64,000 nt of DNA from assembly GCA_017893485.1 (NCBI GenBank), contig CM030364.1, forward strand, positions 45,064,754-45,128,753. Reading direction: 5' to 3'. Position 1 is the first letter of the stretch; every line of letters starts with the position of its first letter. The stretch is from Hemerocallis citrina (Eukaryota > Streptophyta > Magnoliopsida > Asparagales > Asphodelaceae). The position numbers and the translations under genes are program-made. The notes under the pieces are model-generated. The model ran no database searches. It was not told where the DNA came from and saw nothing but the letters and a program-made list of their open reading frames with translations. Of this stretch, positions 45,420 to 56,027 are shown piece after piece.

Positions 45420-48400
45420 TGTCACGCCCCACTTCCCAAAACACGGAACACGAGTAAGTAACGTAGGCCCAGCGAATGATATAAAAACCATCCATAAGCT
45501 GTACCAGACTAACTCAGCAATATGAACAACAAAGTACAACTACGCAAGAAAATATAACCACATGAATCAAAGATAAATTCCAATAATAAATGAAATAATC
45601 CAACAATATAAATATCCAACATCTGGGATCAAAACAAACTTCGGGTCATAAGGCCCAAAACAAAGTACAAATCATAACAATATTCGAGAAATAAATCTAG
45701 CAGCAAATAAATCTAAGCAGTGCAAACTGGTTCCATCTTTAGAAACGTTGCTCACCAATTTCTTTGGGAATAGTTCCTTCAGTACCTATAAAATCCTGAT
45801 CTGAAAGAGAGAAAAGAGTGCCCTTAGAGCAAGTCGTGGGCAGCAAGTAGAGAAACAAAGAATAATAGAAAGCATGTATATCAAAGAATAAGGATATGGT
45901 CAAAGACAAAGAAGCAAAGCAATGACAGGCAGTAATATCAAAGGTCTACAATTAATCACGCATGTAATGAGTGGTGTCGAGTCAAGATCAAGCATAAGAT
46001 GCAGATTATTAAGTATTTTATTAATCTATCTAGTGCACGTACTACTGCATCCCATTCCACAGGTTCGACGCAAGGACAGTGATCATTTTAGACTGATGGT
46101 GAATTCACGGAGCGTGTACTCGGCGTAACATGATAGCATGAAAACGTGATAACGTGATAACATGATAACGTGATAATGTGATAACCTTCTTCCATGACAA
46201 TCTCCTCCTTCCGTGACGATATAACGAGAAGGCCTAACCGAGTACATTTTCTGATCGTTCACTACCAAGTCTACCCATAATACCCCGACTTGTTATTAGT
46301 TTATTTTTATCTCTTGTGATCATGCAAGATGGTGTCAATTTTGTATAATACTAAGTGTGTCTAATTCTATGCGTTACAGACAAAGCATGAAGCAAACACA
46401 TCATATAAGCATAATTCACATAATCAGGACAGCATGACCTTGCTGTACTAAAATACTGATTACAGCCACTACAAAATAGTAAATCTGAATCCGTTGGGAG
46501 GCCTAGAAAGTAGACTTCCACACGGTTCCAGTGAATATAATTAAGGCGTATAAAAGATACATGAACTTGGGTGAAAACTCTATTCTATTCAGGTTTTATG
46601 TTCAGGCATCATGCAGTAAGTTGTGTTCAACAAATTATTTCAGGTAAGAGAACTTATTAATAAAATCTATAAAAATTCTGGGTGACTCCTACATGTGTCT
46701 AGGTTCGATTAGATTTATTTTAGATTTTTCTTTTACTGTTAGAATGGTCAATTAAATTAAGAAACAGCAGGATACGCATGCATTTGTGAATCTGAAATTT
46801 CTAACATGGTTGTACTAAAATGATGATATCTAGCAGGTTATACACCGGAATTCAAATCTGCAAAAAGGGAAAGTTAACTAGACATCCAGGGCTACAATTT
46901 ATGTTTAGCAAGTTATTTCAAATTATGACAGTAGTATGGTGGGAAATCTGATTCAAAATGTAACATCAAGCAGTCCAGAAATTGTTTTAACATAAAAGGC
47001 AACAAATAAATCATACGATCACATGCAGCATGCAAATTGGTAATCAAAGTGATCCTAGGTGTCAACATGCAAATTTCTAAGTTTAAGATACAATTATCAC
47101 AGGCATGGTATTAATTCATCGATCAACTTCAATCTAGCACATACAATTTAACATGTCCAACTTATCAAGTAGTCCTATGCATGAATCTAGTTATTTAAAT
47201 GTGCATATGCATGAAACAATAGGGACTAGATTTTAGATCAAAGAGAATGGCACGATGTTAAGAATGCGTCGGGTTAGCACGTGTAAACCCTCGATAAACT
47301 TAACAGAATTGTCAAAGCAGTATGATAACAAATAGGACTGGATCTACTTGCAGAGATCAATTAAATTTGAACAAAATAAAATAGTAGTTCAAGAAGAGAC
47401 TTGCCTGTTAATTTGCAGATTCAAAAATAAGAATAACGGGATCAGAATCCCTGCGAAAATCTGAAAGAGCACATGCAAAATACGTGCAAGGAATCAACCA
47501 GCAAAGCAACAGCAGCAACTCAGCGGAATCCCACACCGGATTGGGACCAAACACGGGACCGCAAACTCGGATCCGCTGTGCCAAAACACGGGACACCAAA
47601 CTCGACCAATCGGGCACGTCTTCAACCTTTGGTAGAGAGAGAGAGAGAACGGCGCGAGCGACTACGACGCGACGACTGGGATGGGGGCGGAGCGACGTCG
47701 GCACCACGGTTGGGAAGCGACGGCGGCGACGACAACCTCGACGAAGTGGAGCTCTGTTTTATGTTGGAAATAGAGAGACGACGACGATAACCTCGGGGAC
47801 TTGAACGGCGGTGCTAGGGGTCTTCGGTGGAGCGGCAAGGGACGGCGGTAATAATGGGGGGTGCACGGAGACTGGTTAGGGCGACGGCGAAGAGTTAAGG
47901 CGATGGGGCAACTCGGTGGATTGGGTTCGACGAGGAGAACTGGGACGACGACGGAAGAACACGACGGAGATGAGGTTGCAGTGGCAAGGGGATGGTGAAG
48001 ACGATGATGGTGACGGTGGTGGAAGGCAATCAGAGATGGAAACAGGAGTGGGGTTCGGTTGGGTTTGGGTGCAACGAAAACAGAGAGAGGAAAAGAGATG
48101 GGATCGGTGAGAGAGAAAACGGCGGAGAGAGAGTGTGTGGAATAATTTAGGGTTATTTAATATGGTATATATAGGGGATTAAGAATTAGGGTTTTGGATT
48201 TTGGCTCCAAAAAGAGAAAAATAAATGCAATGAGATGAGACGAACATAAAGGAGAACAAATCAAACTCAAAATAGAAAAAACGAAATTTGCAAAGAGAAC
48301 AGAATCCAACTAAAGAACACAGATCGATCAAGAGAGAACAAAAGAACCCAAGAAAAGTCAAAATATAATATAACAAATGAATCCAAATACAATAATCAAA

Positions 48401-48454
48401 ATATAATAATCAAAAGAAAACAAAATACAGTAAAATCCAATAAAAGGACTTACA
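45420..48454 (-). mobile_element. 3.0-kb solo LTR (family C, gypsy-like)
   Basis: Starts TGTCACGCCCC, ends GGACTTACA, with a perfect 5-bp TSD ACAAC (45415-45419 and 48455-48459). Its first 100 bp align with 11147-11250 (shared CCCAGCGAATGAT and CCATCCATAAGCTGTA) and both have a GC-rich inner part (47500-48120 here). A TATA-like TATATATACC lies on the minus strand at about 48164-48174. No gag-pol coding. Confidence 0.87.
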
Positions 48455-49472
48455 ACAACCTTGATAATAAGTTCATCAATGACAACTTCAGTGAAGGGGC
48501 AATCAAATGTGCTGTTCAGGAAACATTTTCCCTTTTTCTCAAACAAAAAATCCGAGAGTGGTAAACCATAGCCAATGGTAAAGAATGTTTTCCACCCACC
48601 AAACATGGGATATCTAGGCTCAATCCCCAATTGCTTCTTTTTAGAATCGGGCCATAAGTGTGATGTAGAGATATTGCATATTTCATCCTGTAATAGACTG
48701 AAGGAGCCATTGCTGAAAATTTGGCAACAAGATACCTCAATGATGACGCTGCTCCCATTCTAGCTTGAAAATGAAGCATAGAAAATCCTCCTTTGTTCTG
48801 GGCACCTCCATGAAGAAGCCAATAGTGTTCAATAACCTGTGCATTACCCCAATGGGATATTTCTATCTCCCGTACTAACTTCTCAGCAATTGGAAAAGGA
48901 TAATTGTTTTCAAAATGGATAATCAAAGGTTTGAATGAGAAAGCAGGAAGATTCTCAAATGGGCCATATTTTATCTCTGATTCCACGAGCTTTCCATTTG
49001 GATGTTTCGTATATGATTCCACCCTTCCACTGGGCAACCGTACACTAAGTGTATGTTGCTTCACTGAATAGGGTGACAGATAATATGCACTATCTTGGTA
49101 TACAACTAATTGGAGTATTGGACATCGGCTGGAGTTATTTCCTCTGGGAATGGTGTCAATGAATGTGTATAAACAATCAATGCACTGAAAGTAAAACTTT
49201 CTCCCTTTTCCAAGCTTTTTTGGCAAGGATACTGAATACAAAGTCAATTCAGGGGGCATTCCTTCAAGACTGGCTATTGAAATAGAAAGCTCAAAAGCAG
49301 CACCATTACCTTTTTTCTTTCCTTTTCCTTCATTATAAAGTGCTTTCACAATTGCCAAGTTCTTTGCCCAGATGTTAGGAATAGCCAATAGAACCTCTGA
49401 GATTGCATGAGGGCCTTTATTCTCTACCTTTAATGTAGAAATGGATCGCACTATATGTGAATTCAAATCAAC
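48455..49472 (-). pseudogene. OST1: OST1 (ribophorin I) fragment, luminal domain
   Basis: Ribophorin I / OST1 is a core subunit of the ER oligosaccharyltransferase that N-glycosylates nascent proteins. This 1-kb piece reads VDLNSHIVRSISTLKVENKG, then GMPPELTLYSVSLPKKLGKG, SAYYLSPYSVKQHTLSVRLP, LVREIEISHWGNAQVIEHYW and GGAQNKGGFSMLHFQAR. After a 1-base loss at about 48697 the frame moves to GIEPRYPMFGGWKTFFTIGY and LPLSDFLFEKKGKCF. All are in the order of the plant protein's luminal part. The signal peptide and first residues are absent; homology begins right after an AG (49473-49474) that could be an old splice acceptor. It is in frame with an unassigned upstream stretch. The copy is inside a gypsy element, so it is a captured fragment and not the host gene. 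Confidence 0.92.
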
Positions 49473-50427
49473 CTGTAGGTATATTAATACTGCAGGGTTG
49501 TCTTCAGAAGGGGAGTCATCAAGATTTAATTGTTGCCAACTTGCTGCACTTAATTCTATTTGCTCATCCCCTTTCCTCTCTTCCACTTGATTTCCATCTA
49601 ATCTTCGACTGAGACTATTTCTTGGAGTATCATATTCAGCAGTAGCAGTTAATGTAGGAACAATATTTGTTCTATTTTCTTTCTTGCAAACAGGTTTACA
49701 TCGAGCAGCTCCATAATCATAAGAGCTACTTTTTGATTGAACAATTGGTGTGCGCCACCGAACCCTCGCAACTGACTGCACATCCACCTTTAAAGATAAT
49801 TCCTTGTCAGTATACCTGAGGTGTGTAGGAATTGAAGTATAAGAAGTACCATGTCGCAGATGGGGAGGACAATACCCACTTTGCCATCTCTTATTTGATG
49901 CTGATTTCTGACAGGAATTATGTCGAACTCCCACCAAGAATGCCCACTATCATCCGAATCTTCTTCACTGTCTTCGGACTTCCAACGCTCCTTCAACCAT
50001 CGAGAGTGATGATGGCATCGCGGTTCTTGAAGCTTCTGATTCATTGCCATCTCCAATTGATTAGATCGCTCTTCGAGTTCTTTATTGAAGACTTTGTCAA
50101 GAAATTGATGATCTCGAGGTGAAGAATAACCCCCACCGCCATCATCGGAACCATCGCGATGAATCCTCAACCGCCATCATCGGTAACGAGACTCAAGGAT
50201 CGATCGTTCAAGGTAGTCAAGAACTTTCGACTCCATTTGCTCAAATTGCCGTTCACGACCGGACAACTTTTGGAATTCTACACCGTAATCAGTGGAATTC
50301 CTTGTTGTCTAGACCTTTCAACCGACCTTGGATTGAAATCTATGGTCAAGATTCCTCGGACTCTCGACCTCTCCGTCGAATTTGACCGTTGTTGTCGCCC
50401 TCGCAGGAGCTACAAGCTCTGATACCA
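49473..50427 (-). pseudogene. Gag-like or second captured segment, unassigned
   Basis: Begins at ATG 50427, which overlaps the PBS, with MVSELVAPARATTTVKFDGE, then a stop. A second frame (50170-49790) is charged and low-complexity (EEDSDDSG). A third (49937 to 49473) includes KRWQSGYCPPHLRHGTSYTS and runs open into OST1. No zinc knuckle, major-homology region or protease is seen. The 5' position fits gag, but the last ~155 residues could be another captured host sequence. I do not recognise it. Confidence 0.45.
50416..50427 (-). other. Primer binding site (tRNA-Met initiator)
   Basis: TGGTATCAGAGC on the minus strand, one base after the 5' LTR end at 50429. Confidence 0.92.
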
Positions 50428-50428
50428 T

Positions 50429-50838
50429 TGTTCCAGGTCGACCGCCGACGATGGGGCCAATCGCTGGAGCCTTCTTCCTCGGCATCGATCCACTCACGAG
50501 TTGCAATGGTGGAGACGCGAGAGGTAGAAGTATATGAACAATAGAAAAATAGATTCTTTATTCGTGATCTAATCGATTACAAGAGGGGTTATTTATACAA
50601 TATGAATACACGTGCATAGAGCGTGTTTGGACATTCAGTTAAACAGTTACAGGAGTCTGTTAGGCTTTATGGAAAATATCACACACATTTACAAATAAGT
50701 CCAAAAAAGAAAAAAATACCCCAGGGACTGATATGCACTGATATATCCTCTCGAACTCATATCTTCAGCTATGGTCTCTCTTCCACTGCTCACGTCCATC
50801 GACTATTTGCATTCCGCTTAGATCCAAGGACTGGATCA
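50429..50838 (-). repeat. 5' LTR of OST1-carrying gypsy element
   Basis: 410 bp, TGATCCAGT to GGAACA on the minus strand, with TTGTATAAATAACC as TATA region (about 50590-50603). Confidence 0.92.
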
Positions 50839-51112
50839 AATAATATTTGCTTAAATAAATAATAATTGCTTTTGAGAGAAACAGAATGTAGGTGTAACTA
50901 AACGTGGAGTGAGTCTTATCACATAATACTTAATAGAATCAAAAATTGACACATCCAACTCATACTGGTGATCGAAATAGTGTATATTAGATAAGTTAGA
51001 TATTTTTACACATTTCGCATTAGGATGAGCTACCAATTCAAATTCAAACTACATGTTGATTATATTTTACCTTTTGTTCATACTCCTGTCCATTAAAATA
51101 ATGCCTTGCTAA

Positions 51113-51443
51113 TCTATACTATTATTAAACAAAGTCCAATTTTGGTCGCTTTTTACTATCATGCCCCCATATACTTAAAAGGCTAAAAAATAATATAGGG
51201 TTAATTCTGTCAATTTTTGCCACTGATCCCTCCACAATCAGAGGTCAGAAATGTAATTTTCACTTCACATTTACTTCACATTTACTTCACATTTATCATG
51301 CCCCACATCTATACAATTATTAAGCAAAGCCCCATTTTGGCAGCTTTTTACTATTATGCCCTCATAAACATAAAAAGCTACAAAAATAATGCAGGGTTAA
51401 TTCTGTCAAATTTTACCCCTGATCCCTACACAATCAGAGGGCA
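51113..51443 (+). repeat. Helitron-like 5' terminus, tandemly duplicated
   Basis: Two diverged ~135-bp units begin TCTATACTATTATTAAAC (51113) and TCTATACAATTATTAAGC (51308), each preceded by A. Each continues with a TTTTTACTATNATGCCC word, a GGGTTAATTCTGTCAA word and CTGATCCC...ACAATCAGAGG. The TCTATACTATTATTAAA wording resembles 5' ends of plant Helitrons. The matching 3' hairpin and CTRR end for this orientation were not found. Confidence 0.4.
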
Positions 51444-52097
51444 CAAGCGTTTTTTTTCATATAAAAACAACTCTCCAACTTCTCCTCAATTCACGTTCAT
51501 ACGAAAACAACTCTCCAGCTTCTCCTCAATCCTCCTCAACCTAAACTAGCCCAAACCCGATTCGAAGAGACCAAAAAGCCGGGAGCGTGTGAGTTGCCAT
51601 GGCGAAATCGAGTGCGGAATTTGGCACCTATTTCGATCGTTGAATCCACAGGTTCATCAAACTTTTCTCTTCATCTTATCTCCTTTTTTTTCTCTCTTTT
51701 CCTTCCGATTGATACAATTGGTTTGTGTTACGGTTAGGGTTTCTGATCTATTTCGAACGAATTTCTATCTCGATTTTGTAGGTAAGAAAAATTCGGGTTT
51801 TTTTAGAATTTAGGGTTTCAAAGAAGCAAATAAGATATGGAAAATATAATACTTGACTCTTTTCAACCCAATTTTGATTTCTAGGGTTTTTCTAACAATT
51901 TTTTGAATTTTTTTTTGTTTTTAGAAATTTTGATGAGTCAATGGAGGCGAGTTTGGGAGGCGGATCGGGTTTCTGAAGACTGTTAACGGGTCGGAGTTTG
52001 GGTTCCTTCCGATCTCGATGGTACTTCAGCTATCTTCACGACGCTTCTTTTCTATGGTGAATTCATTTTTCAGGGTACTCTTCATAAATTCCTGAAA

Positions 52098-52893
52098 TAT
52101 TGTAGCAATATTCATGCATTCAGTGAGGATACAAGTAACAAGCTTTTTGCACAATCAGAGGACAACCCAAGCTCCTCTGTTTTCACTGTTTTTTTTTTTT
52201 AAACTTTCAGTTTTTGGATTGTTTAGTTGTGGAATTCATTTTTCAGGAATTTGTGGTGAATTTGGTCATCACAGACTACTGCATGCCTGGAATGACTGGG
52301 TATGATCTGCTAAAGAAGATTAAGGTACTTTTTTTTTTAAACTTATATTATATAATTTCAAGTCAGGAAACATAATCTTATTGGGTTGTATTTTGTGTGG
52401 TAATTATTTTTTCAAGAGATTTATGGAGATGGTTTGATAATTGAATCAGGAGTCACAGTCCCTCAAAGATATACCTGTTGTCATCATGTCATATGAGAAT
52501 GTTCATTCCAGGATTAACAGGTCAGGACTTCACCAAATTACAATTAATTTCTAGAATTTAAACATAGGTTTTTTTCTTCTTTTTCTTTTTTAAATTTCAA
52601 TTTATTAGATGAGAATGGTAGCATATGTACATAAGAATAGAGATGGGTATTTGTCGTGTCCTTTAACAGGTGAAGGAACTTGATGGGTATTTGCCGTGAA
52701 TTCATTTTTCAGGTATCTTCACCACAATATCTTCACGACTCTTCTTTTCGATGGTACTTCAGGTATCTTCCTGACTCTTCTTTAGCAATGAATTTATGGG
52801 GTTTTTAAGTTGAATTTTGTAATCTTATTTAGGTTTAGGTGAGAAGTTTATATAGCAATTACTTACACTGAATGCATGAATTTTGCTACAATA
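52098..52893. repeat. 28-bp inverted repeat around response-regulator exons
   Basis: 52098-52125 and 52866-52893 are reverse complements with one mismatch (TGTAGCAATATTCATGCATT on the left). They enclose the two exon fragments at 52247-52520. No TSD was recognised outside them. Confidence 0.75.
52247..52520 (+). pseudogene. Type-A response regulator fragment, two exons
   Basis: Exon-like 52247-52324 reads [20 protein letters not shown] then LLKKIK, bounded by AG and GT. After a 125-bp intron, 52450-52520 reads ESQSLKDIPVVIMSYENVHS then RINR, again bounded by AG and GT. The wording is that of the receiver domain of type-A ARR cytokinin response regulators; the Asp in VITDYCMPG is the phospho-acceptor. 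The family usually has SSENV where this has SYENV. The earlier exon(s) and the Lys-containing end of the domain are absent nearby. Introns are kept, so the copy is DNA-derived and not a processed RNA. No start or stop; presumed pseudogene. Confidence 0.85.
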
Positions 52894-53435
52894 TTTAATT
52901 TATGGTTTTAGTATATCGACATATGCATCACGAACGGTTATAGTTATGTAATGTTACTATGTTAGGGTCATATGTGCCAATTGCATTAATATCCAAACAG
53001 AATATACAGTTGAATTAACAACTAGGAATTTGATATAAGTTGCAAACACCAAGAAACTTATAAAATGAAGCAGCACTAGATGGCAGATCATGCACAATGG
53101 TATCGGGTGAATGGGTTCAATATATAACACAGGGGTGAGGTAAAGACCGGAGAAGTGCCTTGCATTTATTCAAAATATGACTGACCTGCTAATGAACTGG
53201 AGTAGAGAATTGGAGAGCTTTGTTACTTTAGAATCATCCATCACTGCTTTGGAGTTGTTCAAAAAAGAGGTTGCTAGTGGAACTTGCTCTGTTCCTACAT
53301 ATTTTTATTAAAAAAAACGTGCATATTACTAGTTTCATATTAATAAATCACTGAAGGTTTCTACCCACGATTTCAACGTAAAGCAAAAAAGTACTAGAAA
53401 TGTTAATCTAATATTCCATTTACAATTATTTTAAA
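52521..53435. other. Spacer with short repeats
   Basis: Contains short repeated phrases also seen upstream of the response-regulator exons (GAATTCATTTTTCAGG and CTTCACGAC-TCTTCTTTTC words at 52020-52080 and 52695-52770). Otherwise no gene recognised. Confidence 0.45.
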
Positions 53436-53463
53436 CTAGTAATTTACACGTGCAATGCACGTC
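53436..53463 (-). repeat. Helitron-like 3' terminus (minus strand)
   Basis: Minus strand: hairpin ACGTGCATTGCACGT (53448-53462), then GTAAATTA and CTAG followed by T. This matches the hairpin-plus-CTRR 3' end of Helitrons. It points the opposite way from the 5'-like termini at 51113 and 51308, so it cannot close the same element. Confidence 0.4.
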
Positions 53464-53759
53464 TTAATAAATATAATTTTTCAAAATAAAAATTTAGACA
53501 TAGTCTGGATTTGAACTTAGAACCTCCTTTATAATAGTTATGCACGTATATTGCACGGGTTGGTAGATTGACAAAATATTTACAAATGACACTAAGGCCT
53601 TCTCCCATTATAATATTAGAAACGAAAAATAAAAAAATAATTTTTTTTTTTACAAGTAACCAAAGTAGTAATTAATGCCAGCAAGGGATTTGTCATTTGA
53701 GAAAACCGCAGGATTCCATCAATGAATTGAAGAGAACAAAGGTCGGAGATAAGAAGAAT

Positions 53760-54165
53760 TTTAATTTACAAGTGAGAGTAGATTAGGTTCGGCCTCAATC
53801 AGGTTTGGGTTCAAATTAGGTTTCATTTCAAACCAGTTCTTTTCTTAAACCCAATATCGTCACTATCTGGCAATATCGGATTGACCAATATAATGAATAT
53901 CGGTCAATAAAACACCCGTAATACATAAATAACGGTATCCATTTTTACATACACGAAAGCCATTAGAAACCAACAAGAACGGCCATAATGGCCGATATTT
54001 AAAACATTGCTTAGAGCCTAGAGGTTGTGTCAATTCGGACTCTCAATGTCCCTAACCCTAACCATTATTTCAAGTTTATGACTTATGAATACATTTAAAT
54101 CCCCAGGGGCTTAGACGACCAACGGAGTCATAAGTATTGTGTAAGGAAAGATTAGGCACCAATAT
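53760..54165 (+). repeat. Upstream block A of germin-like duplication, copy 2
   Basis: Counterpart of 2700-3105, same orientation. Matches are patchy but long and colinear. Confidence 0.7.
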
Positions 54166-54199
54166 CCCTGAACTGAAATTCAATCGTTAGTCCAATATT

Positions 54200-54462
54200 T
54201 CCTTAGTCATAGCTAGGCATGCAAAGTTCTTTTGGAAGACCGATCGAGTCCTCCTTTGTTAAAGCTTGATGGACTAATTTATTTGTTAGACATGCGGATT
54301 TGAAAATGTACAAGGTTGATGGAAGACGATATTTATTGAAATAGTAAGAACTCATGGAAATAGATATAGAATAGGATGAATGAAAAATTCTTCTATGAGA
54401 AACAACGGAGAATATGGACTTGATCGAATAATTCAAGTTATGAAGATGCTTGAAATTCAAGC
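54200..54462 (-). repeat. Promoter block B of germin-like duplication, inverted
   Basis: Reverse complement of 4783-5010. Lies about 440-700 bp upstream of the pseudogene ATG, between block A and the promoter, which keep their orientation. A 29-T run follows at 54650-54678. Confidence 0.8.
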
Positions 54463-54647
54463 CATGAAGCAGTGATTTTGCATAATAGGTCAATACTTTT
54501 TTTTATTATCAAATCTTCTCTTCTCATAATGCATATATTTATTAGTACTTGTTCAGAATTTGGGTTCAGTGTAATACTTTGTAGAACACCATACATTACA
54601 GAGGTGACAATTTTTTAGTGTAATACAGATGAAATGTATGTCCATAG

Positions 54648-54678
<31 letters not shown>

Positions 54679-54832
54679 GGTAAAGGTGGAAATACTAGAA
54701 TTTAAGATGAAAAATCCTATAACAGTTATGCCCTTTCGGACACTCCTTCCTTTTAAATGGAAACCAGAATAACTCAACTCACACACCGCCAAACTATTTC
54801 AATCTTCGTACATCACAATATCATGCACCAAG

Positions 54833-54841
54833 TATATATAA
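54833..54841 (+). promoter_or_regulatory. TATA box of germin-like pseudogene
   Basis: TATATATAA, 70 bp before the former ATG; same place as at 5172-5180. Confidence 0.65.
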
Positions 54842-54902
54842 CCAAACATGTTAACCTTCATTCCAGACCATCAAATCAACATATCAGTTGTCCTATCTAA
54901 AA

Positions 54903-55969
54903 ATGGCTGCCTGCTGCTTCGTTTTTTTTTGCTCTCCCTGCACTTACCTCATCTCTCGGAATTGCTTCTGATCCCAGCCCTCTACAGGACTTCTGTGTTG
55001 CTGATAAGGCATCCTCTGGTATGTCACTTACTTTCTTATACCTCGTGTATGCTGTAGAGACTTTTTTCCTAACACTATCATAGAAGACGTACAATTGCTT
55101 GAACTTAAACTGCATGACAAAAAGTAGTACGTCTTCTATGCATGAACAACATACAACACCCCCATTTTTAGTTGATTCAGTGATATAAAAAAAATAAAAA
55201 CTGAGTAGTTGTAAAAAATAGGGCCAAGATGCTATGGGACATTGACATTCTAAAATTTTAGAATGTGGCTAAAATTTTAGAATGTGGCTCAAATCTATTA
55301 CCAATTCTTTTCAGACATTATTTCAATGATGATGATGTATGACTAAGTCGTTGCTTAGTTATTCTGGTACAGCAATAGACACCTACATACCTAACCTTGA
55401 TTGTTTTTGTAACAGTATTTGTCAATGGATTAGTGCGCAAGAACCTAAAGCTCGTGAGAGCTGATGATTTCTTCCATTATGGCATCAACAAGCCGGCCAG
55501 CACATCCACTCCAATTGGAGCTGCTGTAACTCAAATCAGTGCAGATCAAATAGCAGGCCTCAACACCCTTGGAATCTCAATGGCTCGGATTGACTTTGCA
55601 CCCTACGGATTGATCCCACCTCACTATCACCCACGAGCAAGTGAGATCCTAACCGTGCTAGAAGGTTCTCTCTATGTAGGCTTTGTGGCGTCAAACTCCA
55701 AGCTCTTCACCAAGGTCCTTAACAAGGGTACGTGATGTGTTTGTGTTCCCACAAGAACTCGTTCATTTCCGGCAAGTACAATCTCGGTCAGAAGAATGCA
55801 GTATCAATTTCTGCTCTTGGTAGCCAGAACCCAGGTGCAGTACTTCGTAGCTAATACTGCATTCGGGTCGCAGCCTGCCATATCTGATATTGTTCTTTCT
55901 AAGGCCTTCCAGTTGGACAAGAAGACAGTGCACTGGCTCCAGGCTAGATTCTCTCAGGGAAACAACTAG
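54903..55969 (+). pseudogene. Germin-like protein pseudogene
   Basis: Paralogue of 5242-6253 with the same two-exon layout. Exon 1 (54903-55018) is frameshifted by a changed T run in the signal-peptide region. Exon 2 (from 55416) keeps cupin box 1 ([20 protein letters not shown]) but the codon of the second N-terminal Cys now gives Arg (LVRKN). Then comes a 4-base insertion at about 55729-55732 which ends the frame before box 2. A second 4-base insertion lies near 55770 and a 1-base insertion near 55840. Net shift of the three exon 2 insertions is a multiple of three, so the final QGNN returns to frame. It makes no complete cupin. Confidence 0.93.
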
Positions 55970-56027
55970 AAACACCGGAAATGATAACATTATGTGTTCT
56001 TTGGTTTCAATACGCAAAAACGTGTAT

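Larger units (their letters stand above)
34428..50838 (-). mobile_element. Ty3/gypsy element carrying a captured OST1 gene
   Basis: The two LTRs (34428-34845 and 50429-50838) share ends TGATCCAGT and GGAACA on the minus strand and are flanked by a perfect 5-bp TSD AATAA (34423-34427 and 50839-50843). So they bound one insertion of 16.4 kb. On the minus strand the order is 5' LTR, PBS (50416-50427), a short gag-like or unassigned frame, OST1 (ribophorin I) sequence, chromodomain tail of pol, PPT (about 34846-34860), 3' LTR. Protease, RT, RNase H and the integrase core are absent. Later insertions inside it are 35179-40610, 41226-41754, 41929-45148 and 45420-48454; without them the element is about 4.2 kb. 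A gypsy element inserting beside a native gene would not give this order. Movement would have needed enzymes from an autonomous relative. Confidence 0.88.

Noticed and set aside
48516..49937. Long open frame taken as a functional OST1 gene
   Set aside because: It lacks the N-terminus, has a frameshift near 48697, is split by solo LTRs, and lies between LTRs of one gypsy element with a TSD.
51589..51813. ATG with MAKSSAEFGTYFDR as start of a host gene
   Set aside because: The frame ends after 14 residues and later parts look like UTR or intron; no homology recognised, though it may be another captured fragment.
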